Both the position numbers and the translations under genes were made by a program. Shown in pieces: positions 1 to 9,872 of a DNA stretch of 64,000 nt. Below the pieces are notes generated by a model that saw nothing but the letters and a program-made list of their open reading frames with translations, was not told the origin of the DNA and searched no databases. The stretch lies in contig JAJDZZ010000045.1 in assembly GCA_022824405.1 (NCBI GenBank), forward strand, positions 142,457 through 206,456. The letters are read 5' to 3'. Every line of letters begins with the position of its first letter. Positions within the stretch are counted from its first letter, which is position 1. The stretch is from Opitutales bacterium (lineage in GTDB: Bacteria > Verrucomicrobiota > Verrucomicrobiia > Opitutales > UBA2995).

Positions 1-1
1 A

Positions 2-124
2 AGCGCCCTTTATCTGAAGGGAACGACCCTGGATTACTCCCATGCCCTTGTAGGCGGAGGATTCAGGTTTGCCAATCCCAACGCCAAGTCCAGTTGCTCC
101 TGTGGAGAAAGTTTCAACGTGTAA
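2..124 (+). CDS. IscA/ErpA/SufA-type Fe-S carrier, C-terminal fragment
   Basis: Only the last 40 residues lie in the window; the 5' end is cut by the left edge. The reading frame from base 2 ends at a TAA at 122-124. It contains the family's C-terminal signature: a GTTLDY segment, then FxxxNPN, then SCSCGxSF with the CxC pair that, with an upstream cysteine, binds the Fe-S cluster in A-type carriers. A-type carriers pass clusters from the assembly scaffold to target apoproteins in the cytosol. The gene lies on the opposite strand from the suf block that begins 2 kb downstream, so it is not in that operon, but the shared pathway makes the proximity meaningful. Which A-type subgroup (IscA, SufA or ErpA) cannot be decided from this fragment. 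Confidence 0.9.
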   Translation, partial: SALYLKGTTLDYSHALVGGGFRFANPNAKSSCSCGESFNV

Positions 125-366
125 ATTCCCCATCAAATGGGCACCCTTACGGAATTGGGCTTGCCATCCTCAATTCTAATCTACATGGAACAAGGTAACA
201 ATTTCCCATCCAGCCACCAATAAATGGAATTCGAAAACGCAGTAATGCCTTTGATCGGGATCACTCAAACGGATTGCCGATTGGTAAAGTGGGGATTTAT
301 GGCTCCTATTAAAATTCCGCAAGATGGCGCGGAGTGCATCCCTAACCCGGCAGAGGGCAACTGTTA

Positions 367-954
367 ATGCCCAGGAGAGGTGGCCGGCCCAGGCGGAAAT
401 GGGTTCCAAGAATCCGAAAGAATGAAAGAATTCGGGCTCGACAGATCAGGGTCATTGGTCCCGATAGCAAGCAAATCGGGATAATGCACCCCAAGGAAGC
501 CTTGTCCATGGCCAAGCGGCTCGGCCTTGATTTGGTGGAAATTTCCGCTTCGGCCAAACCTCCCGTTTGCCGAATACTGGACTTCGGAAAATACCGCTAC
601 CAACAATCTAAAAAAGGCAAGGACGCCAAGACGCAACGGACGAAAAACAAGGTCAAGGAAGTCAAGTTCCGGGTGCGGATCGAGGACCATGATTATTTTA
701 CCAAAATCAAGCGTGCCGAGGAATTTTTGGGCCGGGGGAACAAGGTGAAGTTGACCCTCATGTTTCGCGGCAGGGAGATAGAACACAAGGATTTGGGATT
801 CGATACCATAGCCCGGGCCGTCAGGGACCTCAACCACATCGGTCATCAAGATATGGAGGCGCGTCTGGCTGGGCGCTTTATCAACACCATGGTATCGCCC
901 CTTCCGGAGAATCAGCGGTCATTCAAGTACAACGACCAAGAACCGGAGGATTGA
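367..954 (+). CDS. infC: Translation initiation factor IF-3
   Basis: 195 residues, close to the usual IF-3 length. The N-terminal domain has the NERIRARQIRVIGPD region and the GIMHPKEAL helix. A basic linker follows (YRYQQSKKGK), then the C-terminal domain with KEVKFRVRIEDHDY and a VKLTLMFRGREI strand. IF-3 binds the 30S subunit, prevents premature 50S joining and proofreads the start codon. The start is an ordinary ATG that overlaps an upstream TAA (TTAATG), not the AUU/AUC start used for autoregulation in enterobacteria. The usual downstream partners rpmI and rplT are absent; an amidase gene follows after 7 bases. Confidence 0.97.
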   Translation: MPRRGGRPRRKWVPRIRKNERIRARQIRVIGPDSKQIGIMHPKEALSMAKRLGLDLVEISASAKPPVCRILDFGKYRYQQSKKGKDAKTQRTKNKVKEVKFRVRIEDHDYFTKIKRAEEFLGRGNKVKLTLMFRGREIEHKDLGFDTIARAVRDLNHIGHQDMEARLAGRFINTMVSPLPENQRSFKYNDQEPED

Positions 955-961
955 GTTTCCA

Positions 962-2017
962 GTGATCGGTGATAGGCATATTCTAATGGCAAGGCCGCAC
1001 TTCCAGTGGGGGTCCATACTCCTTCTCTGCCTGGGTTTGGAGATGGGCTTGGTGTCATCCGGATCGGGGGCGGGGTTCCCGCTCACCCAGACGGATGCCA
1101 TCTTGTACAACAGGCCCTATACGGAGCTGAAAACCGTAGCCGGCAAGATGGGGATGCGTTACCAACAATCCCGCGACATGAAGACCGGCACCCTTTCCAG
1201 CCGGTGGACCTCCCTCAAATTCAGTCAAAACAGCCGCGTGATGCTGTTGAACAATTTCAAGATTTACCTGGGGTTTGCCGTGGCCGGCAGCAAGGGGAGG
1301 CTATACCTCTCCTCCCAGGATATGAACAATATCATTCGACCCCTGCTCACACCACAGGTTTTCAGCCACAAGCCTGTATTGAAAAAAATTGTCATCGACC
1401 CCGGTCATGGCGGAAGAGACCCCGGGTGTTCCAACGATTCGCTTGGTATGTTGGAGAAGGATCTGGTCCTGGCCTGGGCCAAGCAGTTGAAAGATGCGCT
1501 GCAAAAGAGGGGCTATCAGGTTCTGCTGACCCGGCACTCCGACCGGTACGTGGAAAACACCAATAGGTTCAAATATGCCAACGATGTGAATGCGGATTTG
1601 TTCTTGTCGCTGCACTTCAATTCGGTCCAGCGGCCTTCCGTGCATGGCATTGAGACTTACGTCTACACCCCGTTGGGTCAGCCCTCCTCCTCCCGGAGCA
1701 AAGTCGAGGAAATCGACCTGAAACCGCGCCCCGCCAACCAATACGATCCCTGGAGCACTCTGGCTGGATTTAACATTCAACGCCATTTGATCCAATCCAT
1801 CGGGGGGGTTGATCGAGGATTGAAACGGGCCCGATTTTCCATGTTGAGCGGTCTGAATTGTCCAGGAGTTCTGCTCGAGGGAGGATTCTTCAGCAACCGT
1901 ACCGAGGCTAAAAAAATCAAATCCGCCTGGCATCGCAAAAAACTGGCCGAGGCTGTCGCGTTGGGAGTAGACGCCTACCACGACACCCTGAAAAAAATAT
2001 CCGGCAAGGACGCCTGA
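962..2017 (+). CDS. N-acetylmuramoyl-L-alanine amidase (Amidase_3), exported
   Basis: A zinc amidase that cleaves the amide bond between MurNAc and the stem peptide of peptidoglycan in the periplasm. The GTG start at 962 follows a GGAGGA at 945-950. An internal ATG at 986 begins a good signal peptide (MARPHFQ, then a leucine-rich core) and is an equally plausible start. About residues 20-125 form an N-terminal region I cannot assign (possibly AMIN-like). The catalytic domain begins with [11 protein letters not shown] (zinc His), has an EKDLVLAW segment with the second ligand Glu, LSLHFN (third ligand His), and ends with GVLLEGGFFSN containing the catalytic Glu. It follows infC by 7 bases, so probable co-transcription. 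It faces clpP tail to tail. Confidence 0.92.
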   Translation: MIGDRHILMARPHFQWGSILLLCLGLEMGLVSSGSGAGFPLTQTDAILYNRPYTELKTVAGKMGMRYQQSRDMKTGTLSSRWTSLKFSQNSRVMLLNNFKIYLGFAVAGSKGRLYLSSQDMNNIIRPLLTPQVFSHKPVLKKIVIDPGHGGRDPGCSNDSLGMLEKDLVLAWAKQLKDALQKRGYQVLLTRHSDRYVENTNRFKYANDVNADLFLSLHFNSVQRPSVHGIETYVYTPLGQPSSSRSKVEEIDLKPRPANQYDPWSTLAGFNIQRHLIQSIGGVDRGLKRARFSMLSGLNCPGVLLEGGFFSNRTEAKKIKSAWHRKKLAEAVALGVDAYHDTLKKISGKDA

Positions 2018-2066
2018 ACCCGGGATTTGGCACAACCCGGGCTGAAGATAGGGCAAGCCATCCGGA

Positions 2067-2645
2067 CTAGATGCTTTCCACAATGGCGTCGGCCAACCCG
2101 TAATCGATGGCCTCGACGGCGTTCATGTAAAAGTCCCGGTCCGTATCCTCAGTAACCTTTTCGATACTCTGGCCGGAGGACTCGGCCAGGATCTTGTTCA
2201 ACTCTTCCCGGGTGCGCTCCATTTCCTGGGCCTGGATATTGATATCGATAGCCGGCCCTTGGAAACGGCCGTGGATCAATGGTTGGTGTATGAGCACCCT
2301 GGCGTAGGGGAAAAGCAGGCGTTTGCCCGGGGCTGCGGCGCAAAGCAGGATCGAACCCATGCTGGCTGCCATACCCGTTACGGTTACCGAAATAGGCGAG
2401 GAAATGAGCTTCATGGTGTCGTAGATTGCCATTCCTGCGGTGATGCTTCCCCCTGGGGTGTTGAGATAGAAAGAGATCTCCTTGCCCGGATCGGTCCACT
2501 CCAGGTAAAGCAGCTTTTCCGTGATTTCCTTGGCCGACTTGTCGTTTACCTCCCCCCAAAGGAAGATCTTCCTTTCCTGGAGAAATTTTTTCTGCACCAA
2601 TTCTCCCAGAGGAGAGGGGCTCTTTGAATCCGGTTTTTCAGACAT
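2067..2645 (-). CDS. clpP: ATP-dependent Clp protease proteolytic subunit
   Basis: 192 residues from the ATG at 2645 (MSEKPDSKS); an earlier in-frame start at 2687 would add 14 residues without homology. All three catalytic residues are visible: Ser in TGMAASMGS, His in LIHQPLIHG and Asp in DTDRDFYM. ClpP forms a double heptameric barrel that degrades proteins unfolded by ClpA/X/C. It is the last gene of the minus-strand suf block, 55 bases after sufT. No clpX or clpA is adjacent, so it may be a secondary ClpP paralogue, possibly tied to Fe-S or oxidative stress; that link is only inferred from position. Confidence 0.95.
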   Translation of the reverse strand: MSEKPDSKSPSPLGELVQKKFLQERKIFLWGEVNDKSAKEITEKLLYLEWTDPGKEISFYLNTPGGSITAGMAIYDTMKLISSPISVTVTGMAASMGSILLCAAAPGKRLLFPYARVLIHQPLIHGRFQGPAIDINIQAQEMERTREELNKILAESSGQSIEKVTEDTDRDFYMNAVEAIDYGLADAIVESI

Positions 2646-2700
2646 AGAACGCAATGAAAAGGGGTATGGGCAAAAATTCCAGCGCAATTCGAGGTAGAAT

Positions 2701-3249
2701 TCAAACCAGTCCCAGGACCATTTTTCCTTCTTCTGAGATCATGTCCTGGTTCCAGGGCGGATCCCAGACAACCTCGACCTTGGCGTTTGACACCCCGGGC
2801 AAGGTCATGATTTTTGAGCGGGCATCCTCGGCGATAACCGGCCCCATGCCACAACCGGGAGCGGTCAAAGTCATTTTCACGTCCACGTGATGGGTCCCGT
2901 CCTTCTGCGCCTCGCTTTCGCAAGAGTAAACCAATCCCAGATCTACTATATTCACCGGTATCTCCGGATCGTAAACCGATTTCAGTTGTTCCCAAATGGC
3001 GGATTCCTGCAAGGGGCCGGAGGCAACGGCTTCCCGTATTTTCTCCTGGGCCGCCTCCGGTATGTCCATCCCCAGAGCATCCGCGTCGGAACCGGCTATC
3101 CGGCTCATTCCATATCGGGAAACCACCGTAAAGGTTCCCCCGAGCTTTTGCGTTATCGTAACGGAGGTTCCACCGGGGATAACCAACTGGTTGCCCTCCG
3201 GTATGATCCGGGCTTCGACGTCGCGGTTGAGGACAATTTGTTCAGGCAT
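2701..3249 (-). CDS. sufT: Fe-S assembly protein SufT (MIP18/DUF59 family)
   Basis: 182 residues. The first ~90 residues are a SufT-specific region with [18 protein letters not shown]. The last ~90 form the MIP18 (DUF59) domain, with [15 protein letters not shown] and the hallmark TAPGCGMGP containing the conserved cysteine. SufT proteins help maturation of Fe-S proteins, especially under high demand. The gene sits 44 bases after sufD in the same orientation and is probably in the same transcript. The MIP18 part alone would also fit PaaD-like proteins, but the N-terminal extension and the suf context favour SufT. Confidence 0.93.
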   Translation of the reverse strand: MPEQIVLNRDVEARIIPEGNQLVIPGGTSVTITQKLGGTFTVVSRYGMSRIAGSDADALGMDIPEAAQEKIREAVASGPLQESAIWEQLKSVYDPEIPVNIVDLGLVYSCESEAQKDGTHHVDVKMTLTAPGCGMGPVIAEDARSKIMTLPGVSNAKVEVVWDPPWNQDMISEEGKMVLGLV

Positions 3250-3293
3250 GGAGACTTGGGGCGAAGGGGATCGGGCTCGGGGTTTGAACGGGT

Positions 3294-4628
3294 TCAGGAA
3301 TTCCTGAATTTTTCATGCACCAGCCGGCGATGGTATTCTGCCAATTCCGGGTTATCTATTTTTTCCAGAACCTCCTCGAAGAACCCGAAGACCAGCAGTT
3401 GTTGCGCGGCGCGTTTCCCGATCCCGCGAGCCAGGAAGTAGAAAAGCTGGTTTTCATCCAGTTGGCCGGTGGTAGCGCCATGACTGCACTTCACGTCGTT
3501 GGCGAGAATTTCCAGGCCGGGCAGTGAATTCGCCTCCGCCTTCGGACTGAGCAGCAGGTTTCGGTTGGTTTGGTAGGCATCGGTTTGCTGGGCCGATTTG
3601 TCGACTTTGATGAGACCTGAAAAAATGGTTTTGGAGGAATCGAGAAGGGCGTTTTTAAAGAGAAGGTTGGAACGGGCATGGGGGGCCCGGTGAGTTTGCC
3701 GGGTACGTTGGTCCATTTCCTGATCCAGATGGGAAAGGGACAGGGAGTAGAGTTCCGCGTTGCAGCCGGGTCCTTCGATTATGGAATGGCCTTCATTCCG
3801 GGAAAATTTACTGCCGAGGTTCATGCCAAAGGCGCGTATCCGTGAATCCCGATGGGCTATGGCGGTGAGGGTGTTGAAACTGAGGGAGCGCTCGCTCCAG
3901 TTCTGGACATGGTGATATTCCACCTCGGCGCCAGCGCCGGCATACAAGGTGCTCACTGCACAGGCGAATTGACGGGAGGAGGCCTCGCTCGAGCTGTAAA
4001 CATCCACGAAAACCACCCGCGCCCGGTCCCGGGCAATGACGAGGGTATGGGGGAAAACCGCCGCGTTTTCCGAAATAGCCCAATGTCGACTGACCAGGGG
4101 GAGCCTGATTTCCACATTTTCCGGCACATACAACAGGGTGCCATTGCGATTCAGAGCGGTATGGAGAGCGGCGAATTTCTCCGATCCCAGGTCCGATTTC
4201 TGGGCCATGTAAAATTCTTCCAGAATTCCGGAATGCTTGGAAAACGCAGTTTGCAATGGTTCGAAAATTACCCCTTTTTCCGTCAGTTCGCGGGAAAGAG
4301 GGGAGTTTTCGAGCAAGTCGTCGTTGCCAAAAACCAGCCTTCCGGCATAAGAACCGGGATCCTGCGACCGGGCTGCCAAGGCTGCCCTCGAACGACCGTT
4401 GATCGCATTGGCCAAACCGAAGGGACCTACTCCCAACCCCCTGACATTGGAGAAACGCCAGGATTCCATCTTTCGGTTGGGCAAGGGCAGAGACCGGTAT
4501 TCCATCCAGCTTTGCCGCTTTTGCTGCAGCAACCAAGGCGGAAGATCGGGGTGGCGGCCTTGAAATTGTTCGAAAACCGATTCGGTCAGGAGCTCGGATT
4601 CGCGGTTCACTGTTGTGACAGGGGACAT
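3294..4628 (-). CDS. sufD: Fe-S scaffold subunit SufD
   Basis: 444 residues, normal for SufD. The beta-helix core carries the SufBD-family C-terminal block with [15 protein letters not shown], whose histidine is needed for cluster assembly, followed by LFYFLARGI. SufD pairs with SufB in the SufBC2D scaffold that builds Fe-S clusters de novo in the cytosol. It starts 25 bases after the sufB stop and is followed by sufT. The cysteine desulfurase (SufS) and sulfur carrier (SufE/SufU) are not in the window and must be encoded elsewhere. Confidence 0.96.
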   Translation of the reverse strand: MSPVTTVNRESELLTESVFEQFQGRHPDLPPWLLQQKRQSWMEYRSLPLPNRKMESWRFSNVRGLGVGPFGLANAINGRSRAALAARSQDPGSYAGRLVFGNDDLLENSPLSRELTEKGVIFEPLQTAFSKHSGILEEFYMAQKSDLGSEKFAALHTALNRNGTLLYVPENVEIRLPLVSRHWAISENAAVFPHTLVIARDRARVVFVDVYSSSEASSRQFACAVSTLYAGAGAEVEYHHVQNWSERSLSFNTLTAIAHRDSRIRAFGMNLGSKFSRNEGHSIIEGPGCNAELYSLSLSHLDQEMDQRTRQTHRAPHARSNLLFKNALLDSSKTIFSGLIKVDKSAQQTDAYQTNRNLLLSPKAEANSLPGLEILANDVKCSHGATTGQLDENQLFYFLARGIGKRAAQQLLVFGFFEEVLEKIDNPELAEYHRRLVHEKFRNS

Positions 4629-4653
4629 GGTGCGGAAAATTCCATTCTACCGG

Positions 4654-6060
4654 TTAACCCACGGAACCCTCCATCTCGAGGTCGATCAAGCGCTTGAGTT
4701 CTACGCTGTATTCCATGGGAAATTGTTTAACCAGGTCGTTGACAAATCCGTTTACGGCCAAACTCATGGCTTCACCTTCGCTCATGCCGCGTTGCATCAA
4801 ATAAAAAATTTGTTCGGCGCTGACCTTGGAAACGCTGGCCTCGTGCTGGACCGAGTTGTGGTTCCCCCGAACCGTTATGGCCGGATAGGTGTCGGTGCGG
4901 CTGTTGGCGTTGATGAGCAAGGCATCGCATTCGGTGTTGTTTCTGCAACCGCGCAGACGCCTGGGGATGTGGACCTGGCCGCGATAGGTGGAACGTCCCT
5001 CCCCAACCGAGATACTCTTGGCAATAATGTTGCTGGTGGTCTCATCGGCCGCGTGGATCATCTTCGCCCCCGTGTCCTGATGTTGCCCGTCTCCAGCCAG
5101 GGCTATGGAAAGAACTTCACCGCGGGCACGCCGACCCTTGAGGATGACTCCCGGGTATTTCATGGTAAGGCGAGACCCGATATTGCAATCGATCCACTTC
5201 ACTTCGGCCTCCTCCTCCGCCCTTGCCCGCTTGGTAACCAGGTTGAACACATTGGAACTCCAGTTTTGCACGGTAATGTATTGGATTTTCGCTCCCTTGA
5301 GAGCGACCAACTCGACCACGGCGGAGTGCAGGGTGGTGGTTTCGAATTTTGGAGCGGTACACCCTTCCATATAGGTAACTTCCGCTCCCTCGTCCGCGAT
5401 GATCAAGGTGCGCTCGAACTGGCCGAAACTTTCCGCATTGATCCGGAAGTAGGCCTGCAATGGCTGTTTAACTTTTACCCCGGGCGGAACATAAATAAAA
5501 CTGCCTCCGGAGAAAACCGCGCTGTTCAAAGCGCTGAATTTGTTGTCCGCAACGGGAATGACTTTGGCGAAAAATTTCCGAAAAATTTCCGGGTGCCGTT
5601 TCAGCCCTTCGGTCGAGCCTACGAAGATGACGCCGTCTTTGGCCAAGTCTTCCTTCATGCGGGAGTAGGCGGCTTCGCTGTCAAATTGAGCCTCCACCCC
5701 GGCCAGGAAAGCGCGCTCCTGTTCCGGTATGCCCAGGCGTTCGAAGGTCTCCTTCACGTCGTCCGGAACCTCGTCCCAGGTTCGGCTGGGTTGTTGGCCC
5801 TTTGACAGGTAATAACGGAATTTGTCGAAGTGGATATTTTCCAGGTCCTTCGTGGCCCAGTGAGTGGGGAGGGGTTTTCCCTTGAAGATGTCCAGGGCCT
5901 TCAGACGAAAGGCGCGTACCCAATCGTCTTCCTCCTTCACGTCCGCAATGTAGTTGACCACCCTTTCGTTCAGGCCGATCCCCGCGTCGAATTCATAGGT
6001 GGTATCGTAGTGGAAATTTCCTTTTTCCCGATCTATGTCGATGGCGTTTTCGTTTTTCAT
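4654..6060 (-). CDS. sufB: Fe-S scaffold subunit SufB
   Basis: 468 residues from the ATG at 6060 (MKNENAIDI); an upstream in-frame start at 6117 would overlap the sufC end and is unlikely. Family landmarks are [19 protein letters not shown], then EGCTAPKFE with the cysteine used for sulfur relay. NNTECDALL has the second key cysteine, and VQHEASVSK carries the histidine/glutamate pair. SufB is the main scaffold subunit of SufBC2D. The gap from sufC is only 23 bases, in the typical sufC-B-D order. Confidence 0.98.
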   Translation of the reverse strand: MKNENAIDIDREKGNFHYDTTYEFDAGIGLNERVVNYIADVKEEDDWVRAFRLKALDIFKGKPLPTHWATKDLENIHFDKFRYYLSKGQQPSRTWDEVPDDVKETFERLGIPEQERAFLAGVEAQFDSEAAYSRMKEDLAKDGVIFVGSTEGLKRHPEIFRKFFAKVIPVADNKFSALNSAVFSGGSFIYVPPGVKVKQPLQAYFRINAESFGQFERTLIIADEGAEVTYMEGCTAPKFETTTLHSAVVELVALKGAKIQYITVQNWSSNVFNLVTKRARAEEEAEVKWIDCNIGSRLTMKYPGVILKGRRARGEVLSIALAGDGQHQDTGAKMIHAADETTSNIIAKSISVGEGRSTYRGQVHIPRRLRGCRNNTECDALLINANSRTDTYPAITVRGNHNSVQHEASVSKVSAEQIFYLMQRGMSEGEAMSLAVNGFVNDLVKQFPMEYSVELKRLIDLEMEGSVG

Positions 6061-6083
6061 GGTAATTTGCTCTTGTGGTTGGT

Positions 6084-6842
6084 CTACACGCCGGCAGCCA
6101 TTTCCTCCTTGATCCAATCGTAGCCGCGTTCTTCCACTTCGACCGCCAGCGACTTGTCACCGCTTTTTACTATGCGACCGTCCACAATGACGTGCACGTA
6201 ATCGGGAACGATGTGGTTCAACAACCTTTGGTAGTGGGTGATGACCAGGATCCCCCGATCTTCCCCGCGCATGTGATTGACCCCCGCGGCAACGATTTTC
6301 AAAGCATCGATATCCAAGCCGGAATCGGTCTCGTCCAAAACACAATATTTGGGTTCGAGCATGGCCATCTGGAGAATTTCACAGCGCTTTTTCTCTCCGC
6401 CGGAAAATCCCTCATTGACCGAACGACCGGTGAATTTGCGGTCGATTCCAAGGCGGTCCATCTCCGCGTACAAACGCCGGTAGTAGGCAAGGGCATCGAA
6501 GGAATCCTCCTCCCCCTGCCGGGCCTTCAGGGCGGCGCGGATAAAATTGGCAATGCTCACCCCCGGAATTTCCACCGGATACTGAAAGGCCATGAACAGT
6601 CCCGCGCGGGCACGCTGGTCCACTTCCAAATCCAAAAGGTTTTCCCCGTCCATCAGCACCGCACCGGAGGAAACGGTGTAATGTTCATGGCCGGCCAATG
6701 CTTTGGCCAAAGTGGACTTGCCCGATCCATTGGGGCCCATGATGGCATGGACCTCACCCTTGGGCAGGTTGAGGGACAGGTTGTTGAGGATCGTTTTGCC
6801 CTCGACCGAAACGGTCAGGTTTTCGACTTCTAATGAACGCAT
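6084..6842 (-). CDS. sufC: Fe-S assembly ATPase SufC
   Basis: 252 residues, a soluble ABC-type ATPase. Walker A is GPNGSGKST, the signature is FSGGEKKR, and Walker B plus D-loop is [13 protein letters not shown], the extended form typical of SufC. The H-loop histidine lies in [11 protein letters not shown]. SufC dimers drive conformational change in SufB-SufD during cluster assembly. It starts 19 bases after the Fur-family gene, which therefore probably heads the operon and regulates it. Confidence 0.98.
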   Translation of the reverse strand: MRSLEVENLTVSVEGKTILNNLSLNLPKGEVHAIMGPNGSGKSTLAKALAGHEHYTVSSGAVLMDGENLLDLEVDQRARAGLFMAFQYPVEIPGVSIANFIRAALKARQGEEDSFDALAYYRRLYAEMDRLGIDRKFTGRSVNEGFSGGEKKRCEILQMAMLEPKYCVLDETDSGLDIDALKIVAAGVNHMRGEDRGILVITHYQRLLNHIVPDYVHVIVDGRIVKSGDKSLAVEVEERGYDWIKEEMAAGV

Positions 6843-6861
6843 GCCATTCTAGTGATTCAGG

Positions 6862-7308
6862 TTATTTCGCGGCCACGCCAGGGGGCTGTTTCGACCGGGT
6901 TCCTCTAAAATTCAGCTCTACTTCAGACACGAAAAAGGGCTCAGGAACCAAACGCTTCAAGGCTTCCAGCACCGTTTTAGGCAATTCCACGTCGGTCACC
7001 AGACCCGTTTCATCGCAGAAAAAATGGGCGTGGGGAACGAGGGCCGGTTCGTAGCGAGTTGACTCGCGTTCGAAATTGACCTGCCGAATGAGACCGCAAT
7101 GCACCAGCGTCTCCAGGCAATTGTAGACCGTGGCGATGGAAATGGTGGGCATGGCTTCCCTGCATCTGGTGAAAATCTCCTCTGCCGTGGGATGGTCCCC
7201 GGCCATGGAAACAACCCGGTAGACCACCTCCCGTTGCCGGGTGGAACGCAGGCCCTTGCGGGCCAGGGCTTCGTGTAGATCTTGTAATATTTGGCGCCTT
7301 CCCTCCAT
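6862..7308 (-). CDS. Fur-family transcriptional regulator heading the suf operon
   Basis: 148 residues from ATG 7308 (MEGRRQIL); a start at 7350 would add 14 hydrophobic residues of no known function. The winged-helix domain has GLRSTRQREVVYRVV and the recognition region ISIATVYNCLETL. The metal-binding half begins at HAHFFC (C98), but the usual CxxC is broken: T101 stands where the second cysteine should be, and no C-terminal CxxC follows. It therefore lacks the structural zinc site of classical Fur or PerR. Members of this family sense iron, peroxide or haem. Its place directly upstream of sufC-B-D-T-clpP suggests it controls Fe-S assembly in response to iron or oxidative stress. Confidence 0.9.
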   Translation of the reverse strand: MEGRRQILQDLHEALARKGLRSTRQREVVYRVVSMAGDHPTAEEIFTRCREAMPTISIATVYNCLETLVHCGLIRQVNFERESTRYEPALVPHAHFFCDETGLVTDVELPKTVLEALKRLVPEPFFVSEVELNFRGTRSKQPPGVAAK

Positions 7309-7411
7309 AATAATGAGACTAATTAACAATAAGAAAGGGGTATAATTCACAAAAGCAACTTCTTTAGGAGAAAAAGTCTCCCCTTTTCATCAAAGCGTCC
7401 CTTTGGATTCC
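7309..7411. promoter_or_regulatory. AT-rich promoter/operator region of the fur-suf block
   Basis: The 103 bases between the Fur-family gene and the trxB stop are clearly richer in A and T than the flanks. From about 7305 to 7330 the sequence ATAATGAGACTAATTA is a loose inverted arrangement of TAAT-like half sites, reminiscent of Fur/PerR boxes. A TATAAT lies at 7341-7346 on the plus strand and reads as GTGAATTATAC on the minus strand. This is the only sizeable gap before the minus-strand suf block, so its promoter must be here. The operator assignment is tentative. Confidence 0.35.
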
Positions 7412-8341
7412 TTATTGGCGTTCGGCCAACCAGCGTTCCGCCTCCATGGCGGCCTGACAACCCATGCCGGCTGCCGTTATGGCCTGCCGGTAGACGTGAT
7501 CCACGCAATCCCCCGCCACGTAGACTCCTTCCACATTGCTGCATACCTGACTGCCGTTCAAGGGAACGAAGTAGCCATTTTCGTCGGTATCGAGGTGAGA
7601 AGCGAAGGCCTGGGTATTGGGGATGTGCCCGATGGCAATAAAGGCTCCCTTGCAGGGAATGCTCTTTTCCTCACCGTTTATGACGTTCCTGACCCGGACC
7701 CCGGATACGGCTTTTTCCTCTGCTCCCTCGAATTCGATGACTACGGAGTTCCAGCAAAGCTCGATTTTTTCGTTGGCCAGGGTACGTTGCGCCATGATTT
7801 TCGATGCCCTGAGTCGGTCGCGACGGTGGATCAGGGTGACTTTTGGAGAAAACCGAGTCAGGAAGAGCGCCTCTTCACAGGCGGAATCGCCTCCGCCGAC
7901 CACAACCACATCCATGCCCCGGTAAAACGGACCGTCGCAGGTGGCGCAGGTGGAAACGCCCCCGGTGCCAAACAACTTTTTCTCGGAATCCAGGCCCAGT
8001 AACCGCGGGGAAGCGCCGGTGGAAACAATGACCGTCTTGGCCCGGTAGGTTTTTTCCCCTGCTTTGAGGACCTTGATATCCCCGGAAAAATCCACCGATT
8101 CTATCCAGTTGAGTTCGTAACGCGCCCCGAACCTGGCCGCCTGTTGCCGAAGTTTCTCCATCAAGGTGTAACCGTCGATTCCGTCGGGCCATCCCGGGAA
8201 GTTTTCCACGTCCGAGGTGGTGGTGAGCTGTCCCCCGGGCAAGTCGCCTTCGATAACGAGGGGATGCAAATTGGCTCGGGCCGCGTAAATTGCGGCGGTG
8301 AGGCCGGCACAGCCGGTACCCAAAATGATAATATTTTCCAT
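7412..8341 (-). CDS. trxB: Thioredoxin-disulfide reductase
   Basis: 309 residues. FAD-binding N-terminus has [17 protein letters not shown], the NADPH domain has [17 protein letters not shown], and the redox pair is in the CATC motif ([12 protein letters not shown]). The C-terminal [15 protein letters not shown] contacts FAD. It transfers electrons from NADPH to thioredoxin in the cytosol. One small variation is GTGCAG in place of the usual GSGPAG dinucleotide loop. It lies upstream of the fur-suf block on the same strand, separated by a 103-base AT-rich gap. Confidence 0.96.
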   Translation of the reverse strand: MENIIILGTGCAGLTAAIYAARANLHPLVIEGDLPGGQLTTTSDVENFPGWPDGIDGYTLMEKLRQQAARFGARYELNWIESVDFSGDIKVLKAGEKTYRAKTVIVSTGASPRLLGLDSEKKLFGTGGVSTCATCDGPFYRGMDVVVVGGGDSACEEALFLTRFSPKVTLIHRRDRLRASKIMAQRTLANEKIELCWNSVVIEFEGAEEKAVSGVRVRNVINGEEKSIPCKGAFIAIGHIPNTQAFASHLDTDENGYFVPLNGSQVCSNVEGVYVAGDCVDHVYRQAITAAGMGCQAAMEAERWLAERQ

Positions 8342-8482
8342 AACTGATTCCGGTATTGGGAATGGGCGGTTATTAGATGGGTTCTGTCGTCGAGGTCAAA
8401 ATATAATCGCCGCCACCCGACCATCTTCATCATCCTCCTTCAGGGTTGATATTTGGAAATGAGGTTGGCACTTTGGCCCAGC

Positions 8483-9295
8483 ATGGGAGGACCGGTTTCC
8501 ATTATAGATAGTCATTGCCACCTCGACCGTTTCCACAAAAGAGGCGCCTTGGAGGAGGCTTTGCAGTCGGCTGGAGATGCTGGAGTGGACCGGATGATTG
8601 CGGTGGGCACAAACGAGGCCGATTGGGAAATTTCCCAAATGCTCGCCCGACAATATTCAGGCGCCATTTTTTACACGGTGGGTCTTCATCCTTCCGAAGT
8701 GGGAGAGGATTGGGAACGGCAAGTCATAAAGGTGGCCGGATTCTTCCAGTTACGGCGGAATCGTCCCGTGGCCCTGGGGGAAATTGGGCTGGATTTCTTT
8801 CGCCTGCCTTCCGGGGACCCCGAAAAAGCCGCTTCGATAAAGGACCTCCAGCTTCGGGCCTTTCGCAGCCAGTTGGAGCATGCCCGCCGCTTGGACTGTC
8901 CCGTTGTAATCCACTCCAGAGGCGCTTATTGGGAATGTATCGAGGAACTCGATGCTTCCGGAGTAAATTGGGAACGGGTCGTTTTCCATTGTTTCGTTGA
9001 GGACGGCGAGGCCATCCGGCAAATAAACAGGAGGGGAGGTCGCGGATCTTTTACCGGAATCGTGACCTTTAATTCTGCCGAGCAGGTGCGGGAAGCGGTC
9101 AAAGTTCAGGGGTTGGAAAAGATCATGGTAGAGACCGATGCCCCTTATCTCGCTCCCGTCCCCCATCGGGGGAAGCCCTGCCAACCCGCCTTTGCGGCCA
9201 TCACTGCGCGCTACTGCGGTCGTCTTCTGGGGGTGGAGGAAACCGCGTTTGCCGCCATCAGCCGGGAGAATACGGAAGCGTTTTTCGGCCTGTGA
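8483..9295 (+). CDS. TatD-family metal-dependent hydrolase (DNase)
   Basis: A TIM-barrel metal-dependent nuclease, cytosolic. Family blocks appear in order: IIDSHCHLDRF (metal-binding His-x-His), VGLHPSEVG, LGEIGLDFFR, VIHSRGAYWE, VVFHCF and MVETDAPYLAP. From ATG 8483 the protein is 270 residues with the first motif at residue 7, as is usual; starts at 8459 (ATG) or 8453 (TTG) would add 8-10 residues. No strong ribosome-binding site distinguishes these. It is divergent from trxB. Confidence 0.92.
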   Translation: MGGPVSIIDSHCHLDRFHKRGALEEALQSAGDAGVDRMIAVGTNEADWEISQMLARQYSGAIFYTVGLHPSEVGEDWERQVIKVAGFFQLRRNRPVALGEIGLDFFRLPSGDPEKAASIKDLQLRAFRSQLEHARRLDCPVVIHSRGAYWECIEELDASGVNWERVVFHCFVEDGEAIRQINRRGGRGSFTGIVTFNSAEQVREAVKVQGLEKIMVETDAPYLAPVPHRGKPCQPAFAAITARYCGRLLGVEETAFAAISRENTEAFFGL

Positions 9296-9350
9296 TCTCG
9301 CCTCGCCCTTTTATTTAATCCCTCTTTTCGATCTCCGTGCCGGAGCGCTC

Positions 9351-9650
9351 TCAGGCTTCGTCGAACTTCCTCTGGAAAAGGGAATTCATTTCGGAAAGCA
9401 ACTCGGCTCCATCTTCCCCGCTGGCTATGAATTTCAATCGGGAACCTTTTCCTGCCGCCAGCATCATAAGGCCCATTATGCTTTTACCGTTTATCAGATC
9501 TTTGTCCCGTTCCACATAGACTTCGCTTTTGTACTTATTGGCCAAACGAACAATCCTGGCGGCGGGACGGGCATGGATACCCATTTTATTGATGACCTCA
9601 ATAATCATGGTATGCGTATTTTCGTCGCTGGTCTGTTTGGTGGGTTCCAT
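9351..9650 (-). CDS. ptsH: HPr-like phosphocarrier protein
   Basis: 99 residues from ATG 9650. It has the HPr active-site block MGIHARPAARIV with the histidine that accepts phosphate from enzyme I, and the second conserved block INGKSIMGLMMLAAGKGS with the serine used as regulatory phosphorylation site in many bacteria. The C-terminus is acidic. No PTS enzyme I or sugar permease is adjacent, so it may serve regulation (PTS-Ntr-like) more than sugar uptake. A start at 9755 would add 35 residues without homology. Confidence 0.93.
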   Translation of the reverse strand: MEPTKQTSDENTHTMIIEVINKMGIHARPAARIVRLANKYKSEVYVERDKDLINGKSIMGLMMLAAGKGSRLKFIASGEDGAELLSEMNSLFQRKFDEA

Positions 9651-9872
9651 GGGTTGGGGCAGGCCTGTCCGGCGCGATATTTCGTCTTGAGTTTCACTGT
9701 GTAAAGGTCGATTGAACCAATCGTCAAGGGATAATCTTAGAATGGGAATCCGCAAAAAATATCCCCATATTGAACGAAGTTATCAAACAAACCCGTTCAT
9801 GGGAAAGGACGCCTCCTGAAAACATCCCTGCATACCGATTTCATAATTCCCGACCTATGGCAGCAGAAGGCG

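Noticed and set aside
125..366. Gap before infC, checked for tRNA, a leader peptide or a riboswitch
   Set aside because: No cloverleaf, no conserved leader and no good terminator. Only a 5-base CCCAT/ATGGG stem was seen.
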